64,000 bases of DNA from Secundilactobacillus pentosiphilus (GTDB lineage: Bacteria > Bacillota > Bacilli > Lactobacillales > Lactobacillaceae): assembly GCF_002217985.1 (NCBI RefSeq), contig NZ_BCMI01000010.1, positions 1 through 64,000 on the forward strand, read 5' to 3'. A program made the translations under genes and the position numbers. Below are positions 24,916 through 36,694 of the stretch, piece by piece (positions within the stretch are counted from its first letter, which is position 1; every line of letters begins with the position of its first letter). The notes under the pieces were generated by a model, which had not been told where the DNA came from, did not search any database, and was given only the letters and a program-made list of their open reading frames with translations.

Positions 24916-26910
24916 TCATGTTAATAGCGACCCAATTTGAAAAATCAAAAAGGCCAGGCTGTAGCTGATAAATAGACTGGAAACAACGGAATACGCGGCC
25001 CATTTTGCTGACCCCGTTTCGGATTTAATGGTGCCGATCGTAGCGAAGCAGGGGATGTAGAGCAAAATAAACACTAGTAGGGCATACGCGGAAAGCGCGG
25101 TAAAACTGCCGCCGATCATGGCGATCAAAGCACCCTGATTACTGGTGTGGAACAAAACCATCATACTGGAGCTGATCACTTCTTTGGCCAAGACACCGGT
25201 CAGCAGCGCGCTGATTGGCTGCCAAGTTGAAATGCCGATCGGCTTAAAGACGGGCAGTAAGACCTTGCCCAAATTAGCAGCAAAGCTTTGGTCAATTTGG
25301 GTGACGTAGCCGCGCGTGCCGAAGTTAGAAAGCAGCCAGATCAGGACGGTGCCGGCAAAAATGATCGTCCCGGCCTTTTTGATGAAGCCCTTACCCTTAT
25401 CCCAAGTCCCGTGCCAGACAATGTCTAACCGGGGAATGTGATACTGCGGCAGCTCCACGATGAAAACGGAGTGCTCCTTAGCCTTAAACATGACGTGGTA
25501 AAACTTTGCCATCAATAAGGCCACCACAATTCCTAAGAAGTAGAGCGACAGCACAATCAGTGCTTGGTGGCGTGGAAACAGCGCGGCAACGAATAAACTA
25601 TAGATCGGCAGCCGGGCAGAACAGCTCATGAACGGAGAAATCAGCGTGGTGATCAGGCGTTCCTTGGGCTGTTCAATGGTCCGTGCCGCCATGATGCCGG
25701 TCACGTTGCAGCCGAAGCCGATGATCAGTGGAATAAAGGCCTTACCGTTTAGACCGATCATCTCCATGATCCGGTCGGTGACTAACGCCGCCCGGGCCAT
25801 GTAACCGGAGTCCTCCAAAATGGAAATACAGGCAAACAGCACAAAAATCTGGGGGATAAACACCAGTACGCCGCCGACGCCGGCAATTAAGCCGTTAACA
25901 ATCAGCGAACGCAGCATCGGCAGCGCACCGACCTGGGTCAGAAACTGGTTAGCCCAGTGGGAAATTGGCCCGGACAACAGTTTATCCAACTGTGTCGAAA
26001 TCGGCGTACCGACCCAGTCGAAGGAGAGCTTAAACATCAAATAGAAGATGCCTACGAAGATCGGCAGGCCGAAAATCGGGTGGGTGACCACCTTATCGAT
26101 CTTAGAAGTCAGCGCAACGTGTTTGGTTGACTGCAGCTGTTCCGTAGCGGCTGATAACGTAGCTTCAATAAAGGAAAGCCGGGTTTCGAAAATCTGGTCA
26201 GCAAATTTTTGAGCATCGTAGTAGGCTTTTTGTGATAAAAGCGGTTTTAGTTGGTGCTTCAAGGCGTATTTTCGGACGACTTTATTGTTATTAATGTATT
26301 GGATTGCTAGCCAGTGAGCAAACTTGTTATCAATTTTATAATCGTTTGTTAATGATTCAGCCGCCTGGCGAATGGCCTGCTTGACCATCATAGGATAAGC
26401 TAATTTCAGCGGTGAATCGGGTTGAATTTCACTCTGGTCGCAAACGAGATCCGCTTTTAATTGTGTCAGGCCCTCTTTATTCCGGGCATTGCTGGTTCGA
26501 ACGGGACAGCCCAGTTTATCTGAAAGGGTTTTAAGGTCATAAAAGTGGCCGCTGCGTTTCAAATCATCGATCATATTCAGGGTGATGATCACGGGAACAC
26601 CTAATTCCAAAACTTCCACCGATAGCAGCAGATTGCGCTTTAACTGACTGGCATTAGTCACGTTTAGAATTAGATCAGGAGAATTTTGCAGCAAGTAGTT
26701 AGTCACCACGGATTCATCTTTGGTGATCGGGTTTAAGGAGTAAACGCCCGGCAGGTCAATCACCTGCGTGTGAGAATGGCGAATTTGGCCGACCTTTTTT
26801 TCCACGGTCACGCCCGTCCAGTTACCCACGTAGGCGTACTTGTCGGTCAGTTCATTAAAGAGGGTCGTTTTACCCGTATTGGGGTTGCCCAGTAAGGCGA
26901 CAGTCGTCAA
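24916..26910 (-). CDS. feoB: Ferrous iron transport protein B
   Basis: 664 residues. The cytoplasmic G domain starts at the N-terminus: G1 GNPNTGKTT, G2 VTVEKKVG, G3 DLPGVYSL, G4 NMIDD. A helical linker (about 170-275) leads to the permease part with about eight to ten helices, including the Gate motifs FIPQIFVLFACISILEDSGY and FGCNVTGIMAART. It imports Fe2+ across the cytoplasmic membrane using nucleotide-driven gating. The TTG start overlaps the feoA stop (TTGA) and uses GGAGGTGA inside feoA, so it is translationally coupled. Confidence 0.97.
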   Translation of the reverse strand: MTTVALLGNPNTGKTTLFNELTDKYAYVGNWTGVTVEKKVGQIRHSHTQVIDLPGVYSLNPITKDESVVTNYLLQNSPDLILNVTNASQLKRNLLLSVEVLELGVPVIITLNMIDDLKRSGHFYDLKTLSDKLGCPVRTSNARNKEGLTQLKADLVCDQSEIQPDSPLKLAYPMMVKQAIRQAAESLTNDYKIDNKFAHWLAIQYINNNKVVRKYALKHQLKPLLSQKAYYDAQKFADQIFETRLSFIEATLSAATEQLQSTKHVALTSKIDKVVTHPIFGLPIFVGIFYLMFKLSFDWVGTPISTQLDKLLSGPISHWANQFLTQVGALPMLRSLIVNGLIAGVGGVLVFIPQIFVLFACISILEDSGYMARAALVTDRIMEMIGLNGKAFIPLIIGFGCNVTGIMAARTIEQPKERLITTLISPFMSCSARLPIYSLFVAALFPRHQALIVLSLYFLGIVVALLMAKFYHVMFKAKEHSVFIVELPQYHIPRLDIVWHGTWDKGKGFIKKAGTIIFAGTVLIWLLSNFGTRGYVTQIDQSFAANLGKVLLPVFKPIGISTWQPISALLTGVLAKEVISSSMMVLFHTSNQGALIAMIGGSFTALSAYALLVFILLYIPCFATIGTIKSETGSAKWAAYSVVSSLFISYSLAFLIFQIGSLLT

Positions 26911-27113
26911 GAGGCGTCACCTCCCGTAAGCTGCTGAAAGACCTGGTAGCGAATACCAATTCGCTGGTGATCGGCCTGAATGATTACCGGGCCATGAAAG
27001 GGGTAGAAGCGGACAGCTAAAATTTCGCTGCCCACCTGTAATCCCAGGCTGTGCAAGCGTTGTGTTGTTGCGTAGTCAAGACCGTTGAACTGCTTAATCA
27101 TAAAGTGCTTCAT
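26907..27113 (-). CDS. feoA: Ferrous iron transport protein A
   Basis: 68 residues from the ATG at 27113 (MKHFMIKQFNGLDYATTQ), which has AGG nine bases upstream; a longer frame runs to 27134. It is a small SH3-like domain with the typical RLHSLGLQVGSEI turn and the strand HQRIGIRYQVFQQL. It stimulates FeoB. It is the first gene of feoA-feoB-FeoB-associated, divergent from sufC, so iron uptake and Fe-S assembly are back to back. Confidence 0.93.
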   Translation of the reverse strand: MKHFMIKQFNGLDYATTQRLHSLGLQVGSEILAVRFYPFHGPVIIQADHQRIGIRYQVFQQLTGGDAS

Positions 27114-27246
27114 GATCATCAACCTACTTTCCATTCATTCCGGTGATAGCCGACGATTAGTTAGCCATTTTTATTCAATAAAGAATATCTTGTCCCCTAT
27201 AGTAGCACAAAATATGATTTTTTTATGTAGATTGGTCATGCTTTGT

Positions 27247-27274
27247 TTGAATAGTCTGAGAAAACTACTATAAT
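27247..27274 (+). promoter_or_regulatory. Promoter of the suf operon
   Basis: TTGAAT (27247-27252), 16-base spacer and TATAAT (27269-27274), about 90 bases before sufC. The remaining leader shows no clear Fur-type dyad. Confidence 0.65.
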
Positions 27275-27367
27275 CTGAGATGTAATGAACAATATTCGCA
27301 CTGGAATAATTGGTGGTATCGGTTCGGGTCATATTCCGGCGATAATAATCTGTGGAGGATGATTTAT

Positions 27368-28162
27368 ATGGCGACACTTGAAGTAAAGGATCTGCACGTT
27401 TCGGTCAAAGAAGAAAAAAGTCAAACCCGCGAAATCTTGAAGGGTGTCAATCTGTCGATGAAGACCGGTGAAATTCACGCGATCATGGGGCCTAACGGAA
27501 CTGGTAAGTCGACCTTGGCCCAAACCATTATGGGCAATAGCGCTTATCACGTCACCCAAGGCGACATCCTTTTGAATGGCGAAAGCCTTTTAGAAATGCC
27601 GGTTGATGAACGGGCACGTAAGGGCTTGTTTCTCGGTATGCAGTACCCAGCGGAGATCAAGGGTGTCACCAACGCCGAATTCCTGCGGGCGGCAATCAAT
27701 GCACGCCGGCCGGAAGACGACCAAATTTCGGTGATGGCTTTCTTGAAGGAACTGGACAAGAACTTGGATTTACTTGATATGAGTAAAGAAATGACCGAAC
27801 GTTATTTGAATGAGGATTTCTCCGGCGGTGAAAAAAAGCGTAACGAAATTCTTCAACTATTAATGATCAAGCCATCCTTCGCCTTACTTGATGAAATTGA
27901 TTCCGGCCTTGATATTGATGCGTTGCAGGTGGTTGCTAAAGGTGTCAATTCCATGCGTGGCGATGATTTTGGCTCACTGATCATTACCCACTACCAACGG
28001 CTGTTGAACTATATTGTGCCGGATGTTGTTCACGTGATGATGGATGGCCGTATCGTTAAAAGCGGTGACGCAGAACTGGCTAAGAAGCTGGAAAATGAAG
28101 GCTACGCCGGTTTGCGCGATGAATTGGGCTTAAAGGTCAACTTGGTTGATGACAATCGCTAG
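27368..28162 (+). CDS. sufC: Fe-S cluster assembly ATPase SufC
   Basis: 264 residues from the ATG at 27368, nine bases after GGAGG. It is an ABC-type ATPase without a membrane domain: Walker A GPNGTGKST, signature FSGGEKKRNE (the SufC-specific form), Walker B FALLDEIDSGLD and His in ITHYQRLLNY. It drives the SufBCD scaffold that builds Fe-S clusters. First gene of sufCDSUB. Confidence 0.97.
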   Translation: MATLEVKDLHVSVKEEKSQTREILKGVNLSMKTGEIHAIMGPNGTGKSTLAQTIMGNSAYHVTQGDILLNGESLLEMPVDERARKGLFLGMQYPAEIKGVTNAEFLRAAINARRPEDDQISVMAFLKELDKNLDLLDMSKEMTERYLNEDFSGGEKKRNEILQLLMIKPSFALLDEIDSGLDIDALQVVAKGVNSMRGDDFGSLIITHYQRLLNYIVPDVVHVMMDGRIVKSGDAELAKKLENEGYAGLRDELGLKVNLVDDNR

Positions 28163-28177
28163 GGAGGAGAGGTCGTT

Positions 28178-31161
<2,984 letters not shown>

Positions 31162-31163
31162 CG

Positions 31164-32588
31164 ATGGCAAAAGGAACAGGTGCAGAAGGTGTCCCAGACA
31201 TCGTTGCTAACGATAAAGATTATGAATACGGGTTTCACGACGACGTGAAGCCGGCATATTCAACTGGTCGTGGACTGACCGAAGAAACGGTTCGTAAAAT
31301 TTCGGCTGAAAAAAAGGAACCCAAATGGATGCTGGATTATCGGCTGAAGTCCTATGAAGCCTATAAGAAGCTGCCGATGCCGGATTACGGTCCCGATTTA
31401 AGCGAACTGGATTTAAAAAATATGCTGTACTATCAAAAAATGACGGATAAAAAGTACCGGGATTGGAATGACGTGCCTGAAGATCTGAAAAAGACCTTTG
31501 ATCGACTGGGAGTTCCTGAAGCGGAGCGCAGTTACCTGGCCGGATCGTCGGCCCAGTATGAATCCGAAGTGGTTTATCACAACATGCGAAACGACTTTGA
31601 AAAACTGGGGATCATTTTTACTGATACCGATACGGCATTACGGGAATACCCAGAACTGTTCAAAAAGTGGTTTGGCAAGTTAGTGAAGCCTACGGACAAT
31701 AAGTTTGCGGCACTGAACGGTGCTGTCTGGTCCGGCGGGTCGTTCATTTACGTACCGAAAGGCGTTCAAACCAAGACGCCAATTCAGTCTTACTTCCGGT
31801 TGAATGCGGAAAATTCCGGTCAGTTCGAGCGGACACTGATCATCGTTGATGAAGGTGCCCGTGTGGACTACGTGGAAGGCTGTACCGCACCGAACTATTC
31901 ATCGGATAGCCTGCACGCTGCGGTGGTTGAAGTGAACGTTCAAAAGGACGCTTACTGCCGGTACACCACCATTCAAAACTGGTCGAACAACGTCTACAGT
32001 CTAGAAACAAAGCGGGCTTGTGCACAGGAAAACGCCACGATGGAATGGGTCGACGGTAACTTGGGGTCGAAAGTAACGATGAAGTATCCCAGTGTTTACT
32101 TAGATGGTAAAAATGCGCGTGGGACGATGCTTTCAATTGCCGTTGCGTCAAATGGCATTCACCAGGACTCCGGTGCGCGGATGATTCATAACGCACCGAA
32201 TACGTCTAGTTCGATTGTTTCCAAGTCAATTGCGAAGACGGGTGGCTCTACGGATTACCGTGGGACAGTTCGCTTCACGAAAAAGGCGGATGGCTCAAAA
32301 GCCCACGTAGAATGTGACACGATCATCATGGATGACCAGTCCTCGTCGAACACGATTCCGTATAACGAAATTTATAACGGCAACGTGGCGATGGAACACG
32401 AAGCTAAGGTGTCGAAGATTTCAGAAGAACAGCTGTATTATTTGATGTCTCGAGGAATCTCGGAATCAAAGGCCACTGAAATGATTATCATGGGCTTTGT
32501 GGAACCCTTTACGAAGCAGTTACCAATGGAATACGCGGTTGAACTGAACCGGTTGATTAGTTTTGAGATGGAGGGGTCAATAGGTTAA
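31164..32588 (+). CDS. sufB: Fe-S cluster assembly protein SufB
   Basis: 474 residues. SufB signature stretches include [38 protein letters not shown] and [20 protein letters not shown], with the conserved Cys (EGCTAP) used for sulfur transfer. It is the main scaffold subunit with SufC and SufD. AGGAGG lies 7 bases before the ATG. It is the last gene of the operon; instead of a plain terminator it is followed by the long hairpin repeats at 32606-32807. Confidence 0.97.
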   Translation: MAKGTGAEGVPDIVANDKDYEYGFHDDVKPAYSTGRGLTEETVRKISAEKKEPKWMLDYRLKSYEAYKKLPMPDYGPDLSELDLKNMLYYQKMTDKKYRDWNDVPEDLKKTFDRLGVPEAERSYLAGSSAQYESEVVYHNMRNDFEKLGIIFTDTDTALREYPELFKKWFGKLVKPTDNKFAALNGAVWSGGSFIYVPKGVQTKTPIQSYFRLNAENSGQFERTLIIVDEGARVDYVEGCTAPNYSSDSLHAAVVEVNVQKDAYCRYTTIQNWSNNVYSLETKRACAQENATMEWVDGNLGSKVTMKYPSVYLDGKNARGTMLSIAVASNGIHQDSGARMIHNAPNTSSSIVSKSIAKTGGSTDYRGTVRFTKKADGSKAHVECDTIIMDDQSSSNTIPYNEIYNGNVAMEHEAKVSKISEEQLYYLMSRGISESKATEMIIMGFVEPFTKQLPMEYAVELNRLISFEMEGSIG

Positions 32589-32605
32589 GGTGCAAGGTGC
32601 GCAAA

Positions 32606-32700
32606 GAAGGCGTTTAGCGACCGGAGCATAAGGGACTCCCGCCATAAACCCCGGTCTTGGGTTTATGGCGGGAGTCCCTTATGTGCAGGTCGCTGCCTTC
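32606..32700. repeat. Very long hairpin after sufB
   Basis: A perfect 20-bp core stem (32632-32651 with 32659-32678, loop CGGTCTT) is extended outward, with small bulges, by CATAAGGG/CCCTTATG, AGCGACC/GGTCGCT (32616-32622, 32688-32694) and GAAGG/CCTTC (32606-32610, 32696-32700). The whole arm is about 40 bases. There is no T tract, so it is not a standard terminator, though it would strongly fold in RNA and could protect the suf mRNA end. Confidence 0.85.
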
Positions 32701-32807
32701 TAGGAGCCCGATTAGGCTATAAAAAAGTGGACAACTCATAAACCCCGGTCTTGGGTTTGTGGCGGGAGTCCCTTATGTGCAGGTCGCTGCCTTCTAGGAG
32801 CCCGATT
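32643..32807. repeat. 71-bp direct duplication of the hairpin's right half
   Basis: The 71 bases at 32643-32713 recur at 32737-32807 with one substitution (GGGTTTATGG versus GGGTTTGTGG). The second copy lacks the left arm and so keeps only a short internal hairpin. The copies are 94 bases apart. It looks like a partial tandem duplication of a repeat unit; there is no ORF. Confidence 0.9.
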
Positions 32808-32903
32808 GGGCAATAGAGGTAACCATCAAAATGATTTAAACTTAATAGTAGCAGCTGGTTTCGACCTGCCGCTATTTACATACAAACTGGAGGCAATGCG
32901 AAG

Positions 32904-33203
32904 ATGAAGATCTTAACACCAGATACAACAATTTCAGAGGGTCCAGACCGGATGATGGTTGAACATCATTTGTCGATCGTGCGATTGGTTTTACCCAAGG
33001 GGTTTACTATTAAACGGCACCGATCAATGATGACGGTAACGGTCGTGGCAATCAAGGGAAAGATTCAGTTCCATACTGACGATGACGTCACTACGCTAGT
33101 GCCAGGAAAAGCCGTTGTGATGCAGCCGGGTGAGTTTCACTGGTTAGAAGCACCCGATGAGGCTGGTCAAGTGATGGTGGTTCACGGCGTACTCGCACAG
33201 TAG
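32904..33203 (+). CDS. Small cupin-domain protein
   Basis: 99 residues, one cupin barrel. TIKRHRSMMTVTVVAIKGKIQFH corresponds to motif 1 and PGKAVVMQPGEFHWLEA to motif 2 (PGEFH). The first-motif His pair is partly replaced (RHRS), so metal binding may be reduced to one or two His. Such proteins sense or bind small ligands; the function is unknown. GGAGG lies before the ATG. Single gene. Confidence 0.82.
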   Translation: MKILTPDTTISEGPDRMMVEHHLSIVRLVLPKGFTIKRHRSMMTVTVVAIKGKIQFHTDDDVTTLVPGKAVVMQPGEFHWLEAPDEAGQVMVVHGVLAQ

Positions 33204-33236
33204 TAATAGTGTTAAAAAGCAGGTTAAATGCACAGC

Positions 33237-33277
33237 AAAAAGACTCAGGCAATGGTTAAGGTTGTCTGAGTCTTTTT
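33237..33277. terminator. Bidirectional terminator
   Basis: AAAAAGACTCAG/CTGAGTCTTTTT stem with an inner CA/TG pair, between the convergent cupin and AI-2E permease genes. Confidence 0.88.
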
Positions 33278-33292
33278 GTGTTGCTAACGTTT

Positions 33293-34339
33293 TTAATTGT
33301 TGGTTACAACCTTCTTTTTGCCCTGAGTTTTATCCTTCGTCAACGTTTTGATCTGCAGGATATCTAAGAAGAAGGTAAAAATCGGCAAGCCGACGATCAA
33401 TCCCCAAGTCCCAAATAACTTCTCGCTGGCAAGCAGCACGATGAAGGTAAAGAAGGCGGGGAGATGCGTTTTGCTGGACATAAAGCGGGGGTTTAACACG
33501 TAAGCTTCCAGTGCGTGGATACAGATGATCATGATGATAATGGCAATCACGCTTTGCCAGCCGCCAACGGCATAGGCAACCATTGATAATGGCACGACGG
33601 AAATCAACGCTCCTGCCACGGGAATCAAAGAGAGTAAGAAGACCATGATTGCGAGCCCTGGGACGTTGGGAATCTTCATGAACAGCAACGTTACACTGGT
33701 GATGGCGGTGTTAACTAAGGCAATGAAAATTTGCGCTTCAATGACAACACCAAAGGTATTAATGAATTTTTCGGCAAAGAACTTGATATCACCAAACAGC
33801 CAACCAAGTGGCGAGCTTAAGAAATTGCGGCCAAAAGCGTTTAATTCATCAAATTCCGAGGTGTAAAAGAAACTCAGGATGAGCGACAGCACGAAGGTGA
33901 TCCCCATGGTGGTGATGCTGCCGACATAGGTGAATAGGGCGCTGACACCTGATTCAATCTGGGTGGAGACGTGCATCTGCTTGAGATTGGTCATCAGCCA
34001 GTTAATGTCAGCATTGCTAGCAGCGGACTTGCTGTCATAAAAGGACGTGACGGACTTAACCAGTGAGATCGACTGCTTGGCGATTTCCGGTACAAAGTGA
34101 ATGATGCCGTAGCCGATCAATCCGAAAATTAAGAGGTAGATCGGCGCCACCACGATGATTGGCTTGACTGAAAAATGACGTCTCACAAATTGAATCGCCT
34201 TGATCACGAGAAACGAAAAGATAAACGTCAGCAAAATGGTACTCATAACGCTGCGGACCAGCCAAAGCAATAAGATCAATGCCAGTAAAACGGTCGTCCG
34301 GCGTAAAACGATGTTGTCAGTAAATTTTTTATAAGTCAT
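33293..34339 (-). CDS. AI-2E family transporter
   Basis: 348 residues with about seven or eight membrane helices in the pattern of the PerM/TqsA/YdbI family: two N-terminal helices, a soluble loop of about 110 residues after the third, and the conserved C-terminal block VFLLSLIPVAGALISVVPLSM and ALEAYVLNPRFMSSKTHLPAF. Members include Na+/H+ exchangers and putative autoinducer exporters; the cargo here is unknown. GGGGGAG-type ribosome binding site, single gene. Confidence 0.88.
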   Translation of the reverse strand: MTYKKFTDNIVLRRTTVLLALILLLWLVRSVMSTILLTFIFSFLVIKAIQFVRRHFSVKPIIVVAPIYLLIFGLIGYGIIHFVPEIAKQSISLVKSVTSFYDSKSAASNADINWLMTNLKQMHVSTQIESGVSALFTYVGSITTMGITFVLSLILSFFYTSEFDELNAFGRNFLSSPLGWLFGDIKFFAEKFINTFGVVIEAQIFIALVNTAITSVTLLFMKIPNVPGLAIMVFLLSLIPVAGALISVVPLSMVAYAVGGWQSVIAIIIMIICIHALEAYVLNPRFMSSKTHLPAFFTFIVLLASEKLFGTWGLIVGLPIFTFFLDILQIKTLTKDKTQGKKKVVTNN

Positions 34340-34406
34340 AAGCTCCCCCTAATGTCACTAAAATTTCACAACAGTAAAGATAACACAACTTGGCAGAAAA
34401 GAATAT

Positions 34407-34463
34407 CTTGATTTTAGTACGAAATCAGACTAAGATAAAGCAAATAGTCCGAAAACGGACAAA
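34407..34463 (+). promoter_or_regulatory. marR-ABC operon promoter with two operator-like repeats
   Basis: Promoter TTGATT (34407-34412), 17 bases, TAAGAT (34430-34435). Two related 19-mers, TAGTACGAAATCAGACTAA (34414-34432) and TAGTCCGAAAACGGACAAA (34445-34463), share 15 of 19 bases and lie 31 bp apart, about three helical turns. Each has a dyad core (TTAGT/ACTAA in the first, GTCCG/CGGAC in the second). One covers the promoter spacer and the other the leader, as expected for a self-repressing MarR protein. Confidence 0.65.
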
Positions 34464-34477
34464 AAGGAGAAATACCG

Positions 34478-34930
34478 ATGACTTTAGACGAGCAAATTGG
34501 CGCCATTAATCAACTATCACGAGAAATCGATCAAACTTACCATAATATCGCGCAGCATTTTAAACTATCAGACAACATTTTCTGGATTTTTTACATCATC
34601 TACAGCAGTGAGGGAGAAATCACGCAATCTGATTTGAGCCAGAAATGGTCCTATTCAAAGCAGACCGTGAACTCGTCCACGTCAACCATGGTCAAGCGGG
34701 GCTGGGTTACCTTAGATTTACTACCGGACTCTCGCAAAAGTAAGGCGATTCATCTTACTGAGGCTGGTCGTGAACTTTGTGAAAAAGCAATTGGCACCAC
34801 TCGTCAGATCGAACAGCACGCTTATTCCCATCTCAGTTCTGAAAAGCTGGATCAGTTTATCGACCTGTTCAAAGTGATGAACACGCACTTTGATGAAGAA
34901 CAGCAACAGATGCTGGGTGCTGATAAGTAA
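34478..34930 (+). CDS. MarR family transcriptional regulator
   Basis: 150 residues, winged helix-turn-helix of the MarR type: QSDLSQKWSYSKQTVNSSTSTM is the recognition helix region, and LLPDSRKSKAIHLTEAG the wing. The long first and last helices form the dimer interface. AAAGGAG before the ATG. It heads an operon with the two ABC half-exporter genes (gap 30 bases) and probably represses it until an export substrate binds. Confidence 0.92.
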   Translation: MTLDEQIGAINQLSREIDQTYHNIAQHFKLSDNIFWIFYIIYSSEGEITQSDLSQKWSYSKQTVNSSTSTMVKRGWVTLDLLPDSRKSKAIHLTEAGRELCEKAIGTTRQIEQHAYSHLSSEKLDQFIDLFKVMNTHFDEEQQQMLGADK

Positions 34931-34960
34931 TAGGAATATTTCACGATAAGGAGAATGCCG

Positions 34961-36694
34961 ATGACCAAATTAATCACGTTTTTAAAGCCGTACCGCACGC
35001 GAATCACGGTGATGCTGATGCTGCTCTTCGCGCAGACTTTGGGGACGCTATATTTACCGACCTTAACAGCTGACATTATCAACTCCGGCATCATTAAAGG
35101 TAAGTTGAACGTGGTCTGGATGACTGGCGGCATGATGTTAGTGGTGGCCTTTATTGCAGCTGTGGCAGCAGTGTGGGGAACCTACTTGTCAACCACTGTG
35201 GCGACGCACTTGGGGCAAGATATTCGCAGCCGGTTGTTTCGCCGGGTTCAATCGTTTTCCACCAACGATTTCAACCGGTTTGGGGCCGCGTCGTTGATCA
35301 CCAGAAGCACCAACGACGTTACGCAGGTTCAGCAGGCGTTTTCCATCATCGTCCAAATGCTATTGCCAGCACCCTTTATGACGGTGGCTGGGCTGATCCT
35401 GGCCTTTTCGAAGGACCGGCTATTAGCTTTTATGCTGCTGGGTTTCATGATCGTGATCTTGGTTGCCATGGCGTTAGTCGCCAAGAAGATCGGGCCGCTG
35501 TTTGAACGGCTGCAAAAACAGCTCGATAAAATCAACCAAACGGTGCGGGAGCGCATCATTGGGGTGCGGGTCATTCGGGCGTTCAACCAAACGCAGGCTG
35601 AAACTAAGAAAACTAACCAAACGTTTGAGGTTTACGGTTCAACAGCCATTAAAGCCAACAAAATCTTTGCCATTTTACTGCCTTTGGTGATGCTGATGAT
35701 GAATCTGTTAACGGTGTTGTTCATCTGGTTTGGCGGTCAGCAAGTGGTTTCCGGCAACATGGCGATCGGCGACATCATGGCAATGATCGAATACGCTGTG
35801 CTGACGTTGATGTATTTACTGATGGGCGTGGCGGTGTTCTTATTTATTCCACGGGCGCAAACCTGTGCGAAGCGAATCCACGCCGTACTCTCCGTACAAC
35901 CGGAATTAACGGAGCAAGCGCTCCAGCCACAGATCTCAGCTGAGAATAAGCAGGCAAAAGTTGTGTTTGACCACGTAACTTTTAGTTATAAAGGCGCTGA
36001 ACAGCCGGTTTTGCAGGACGTTAATTTTACCCTGAAGAAGGGCCAGACCACTGCCATCATTGGGAGTACTGGTGCTGGTAAATCAACGCTTATTCACTTA
36101 CTGATGCGGCTGTACGATGCACAATCGGGGCGAATCCTGGTGGATGGCCGTGACGTGCAGTCTTACGAGTTATCAGATCTGCGCACCAAACTGGGGGTCG
36201 TGCCGCAAAAGGCATTCTTGTTCAGCGGTACGATTGCTACTAATTTGAAACACGGCAATCCGGTCGCAAGTGTCGAAGACATGCATCATGCCGCTGCCGT
36301 AGCACAAATCGACGACTTTATTCGGGCTGATCCGAGAGGGTTAGATCAGCCAGTTGATAAGGGCGGTACTAATTTTTCTGGCGGACAGCGGCAACGGTTG
36401 GCGATTGCGCGGGCGATTATCAAACACCCTGAAATCTACGTCTTTGACGACAGCTTTTCCGCACTGGACTTTAAAACAGATGCCAAGTTACGGGCGGCAT
36501 TGAAAGCCGAAGTTCATGACAGCGCCACGCTGATCATTGCTCAGCGAATCAGTACCATTATTGATGCTGACCAGATTATTGTGCTGGACGAAGGACGCAT
36601 CGTGGGAATTGGGACTCATAGCGAGTTGATGCAGACGTGTCAGGTTTATCAGCAGATTGCCCGGTCACAATTTAGTGAGGAGGAGCTTGCCTAA
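34961..36694 (+). CDS. Heterodimeric ABC exporter half, degenerate-site subunit
   Basis: 577 residues from the ATG at 34961 (seven bases after AAGGAG; the ATG six bases earlier is too near). Membrane domain about 10-300. The nucleotide-binding domain has Walker A GSTGAGKST, signature FSGGQRQR and Walker B VFDDSFSALD, with Asp in place of the catalytic Glu. The switch His is replaced by Gln (IIAQRIST). This ATP site is thus degenerate at two positions. It pairs with the next gene, which starts on its stop codon (ATG overlap). Confidence 0.92.
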   Translation: MTKLITFLKPYRTRITVMLMLLFAQTLGTLYLPTLTADIINSGIIKGKLNVVWMTGGMMLVVAFIAAVAAVWGTYLSTTVATHLGQDIRSRLFRRVQSFSTNDFNRFGAASLITRSTNDVTQVQQAFSIIVQMLLPAPFMTVAGLILAFSKDRLLAFMLLGFMIVILVAMALVAKKIGPLFERLQKQLDKINQTVRERIIGVRVIRAFNQTQAETKKTNQTFEVYGSTAIKANKIFAILLPLVMLMMNLLTVLFIWFGGQQVVSGNMAIGDIMAMIEYAVLTLMYLLMGVAVFLFIPRAQTCAKRIHAVLSVQPELTEQALQPQISAENKQAKVVFDHVTFSYKGAEQPVLQDVNFTLKKGQTTAIIGSTGAGKSTLIHLLMRLYDAQSGRILVDGRDVQSYELSDLRTKLGVVPQKAFLFSGTIATNLKHGNPVASVEDMHHAAAVAQIDDFIRADPRGLDQPVDKGGTNFSGGQRQRLAIARAIIKHPEIYVFDDSFSALDFKTDAKLRAALKAEVHDSATLIIAQRISTIIDADQIIVLDEGRIVGIGTHSELMQTCQVYQQIARSQFSEEELA

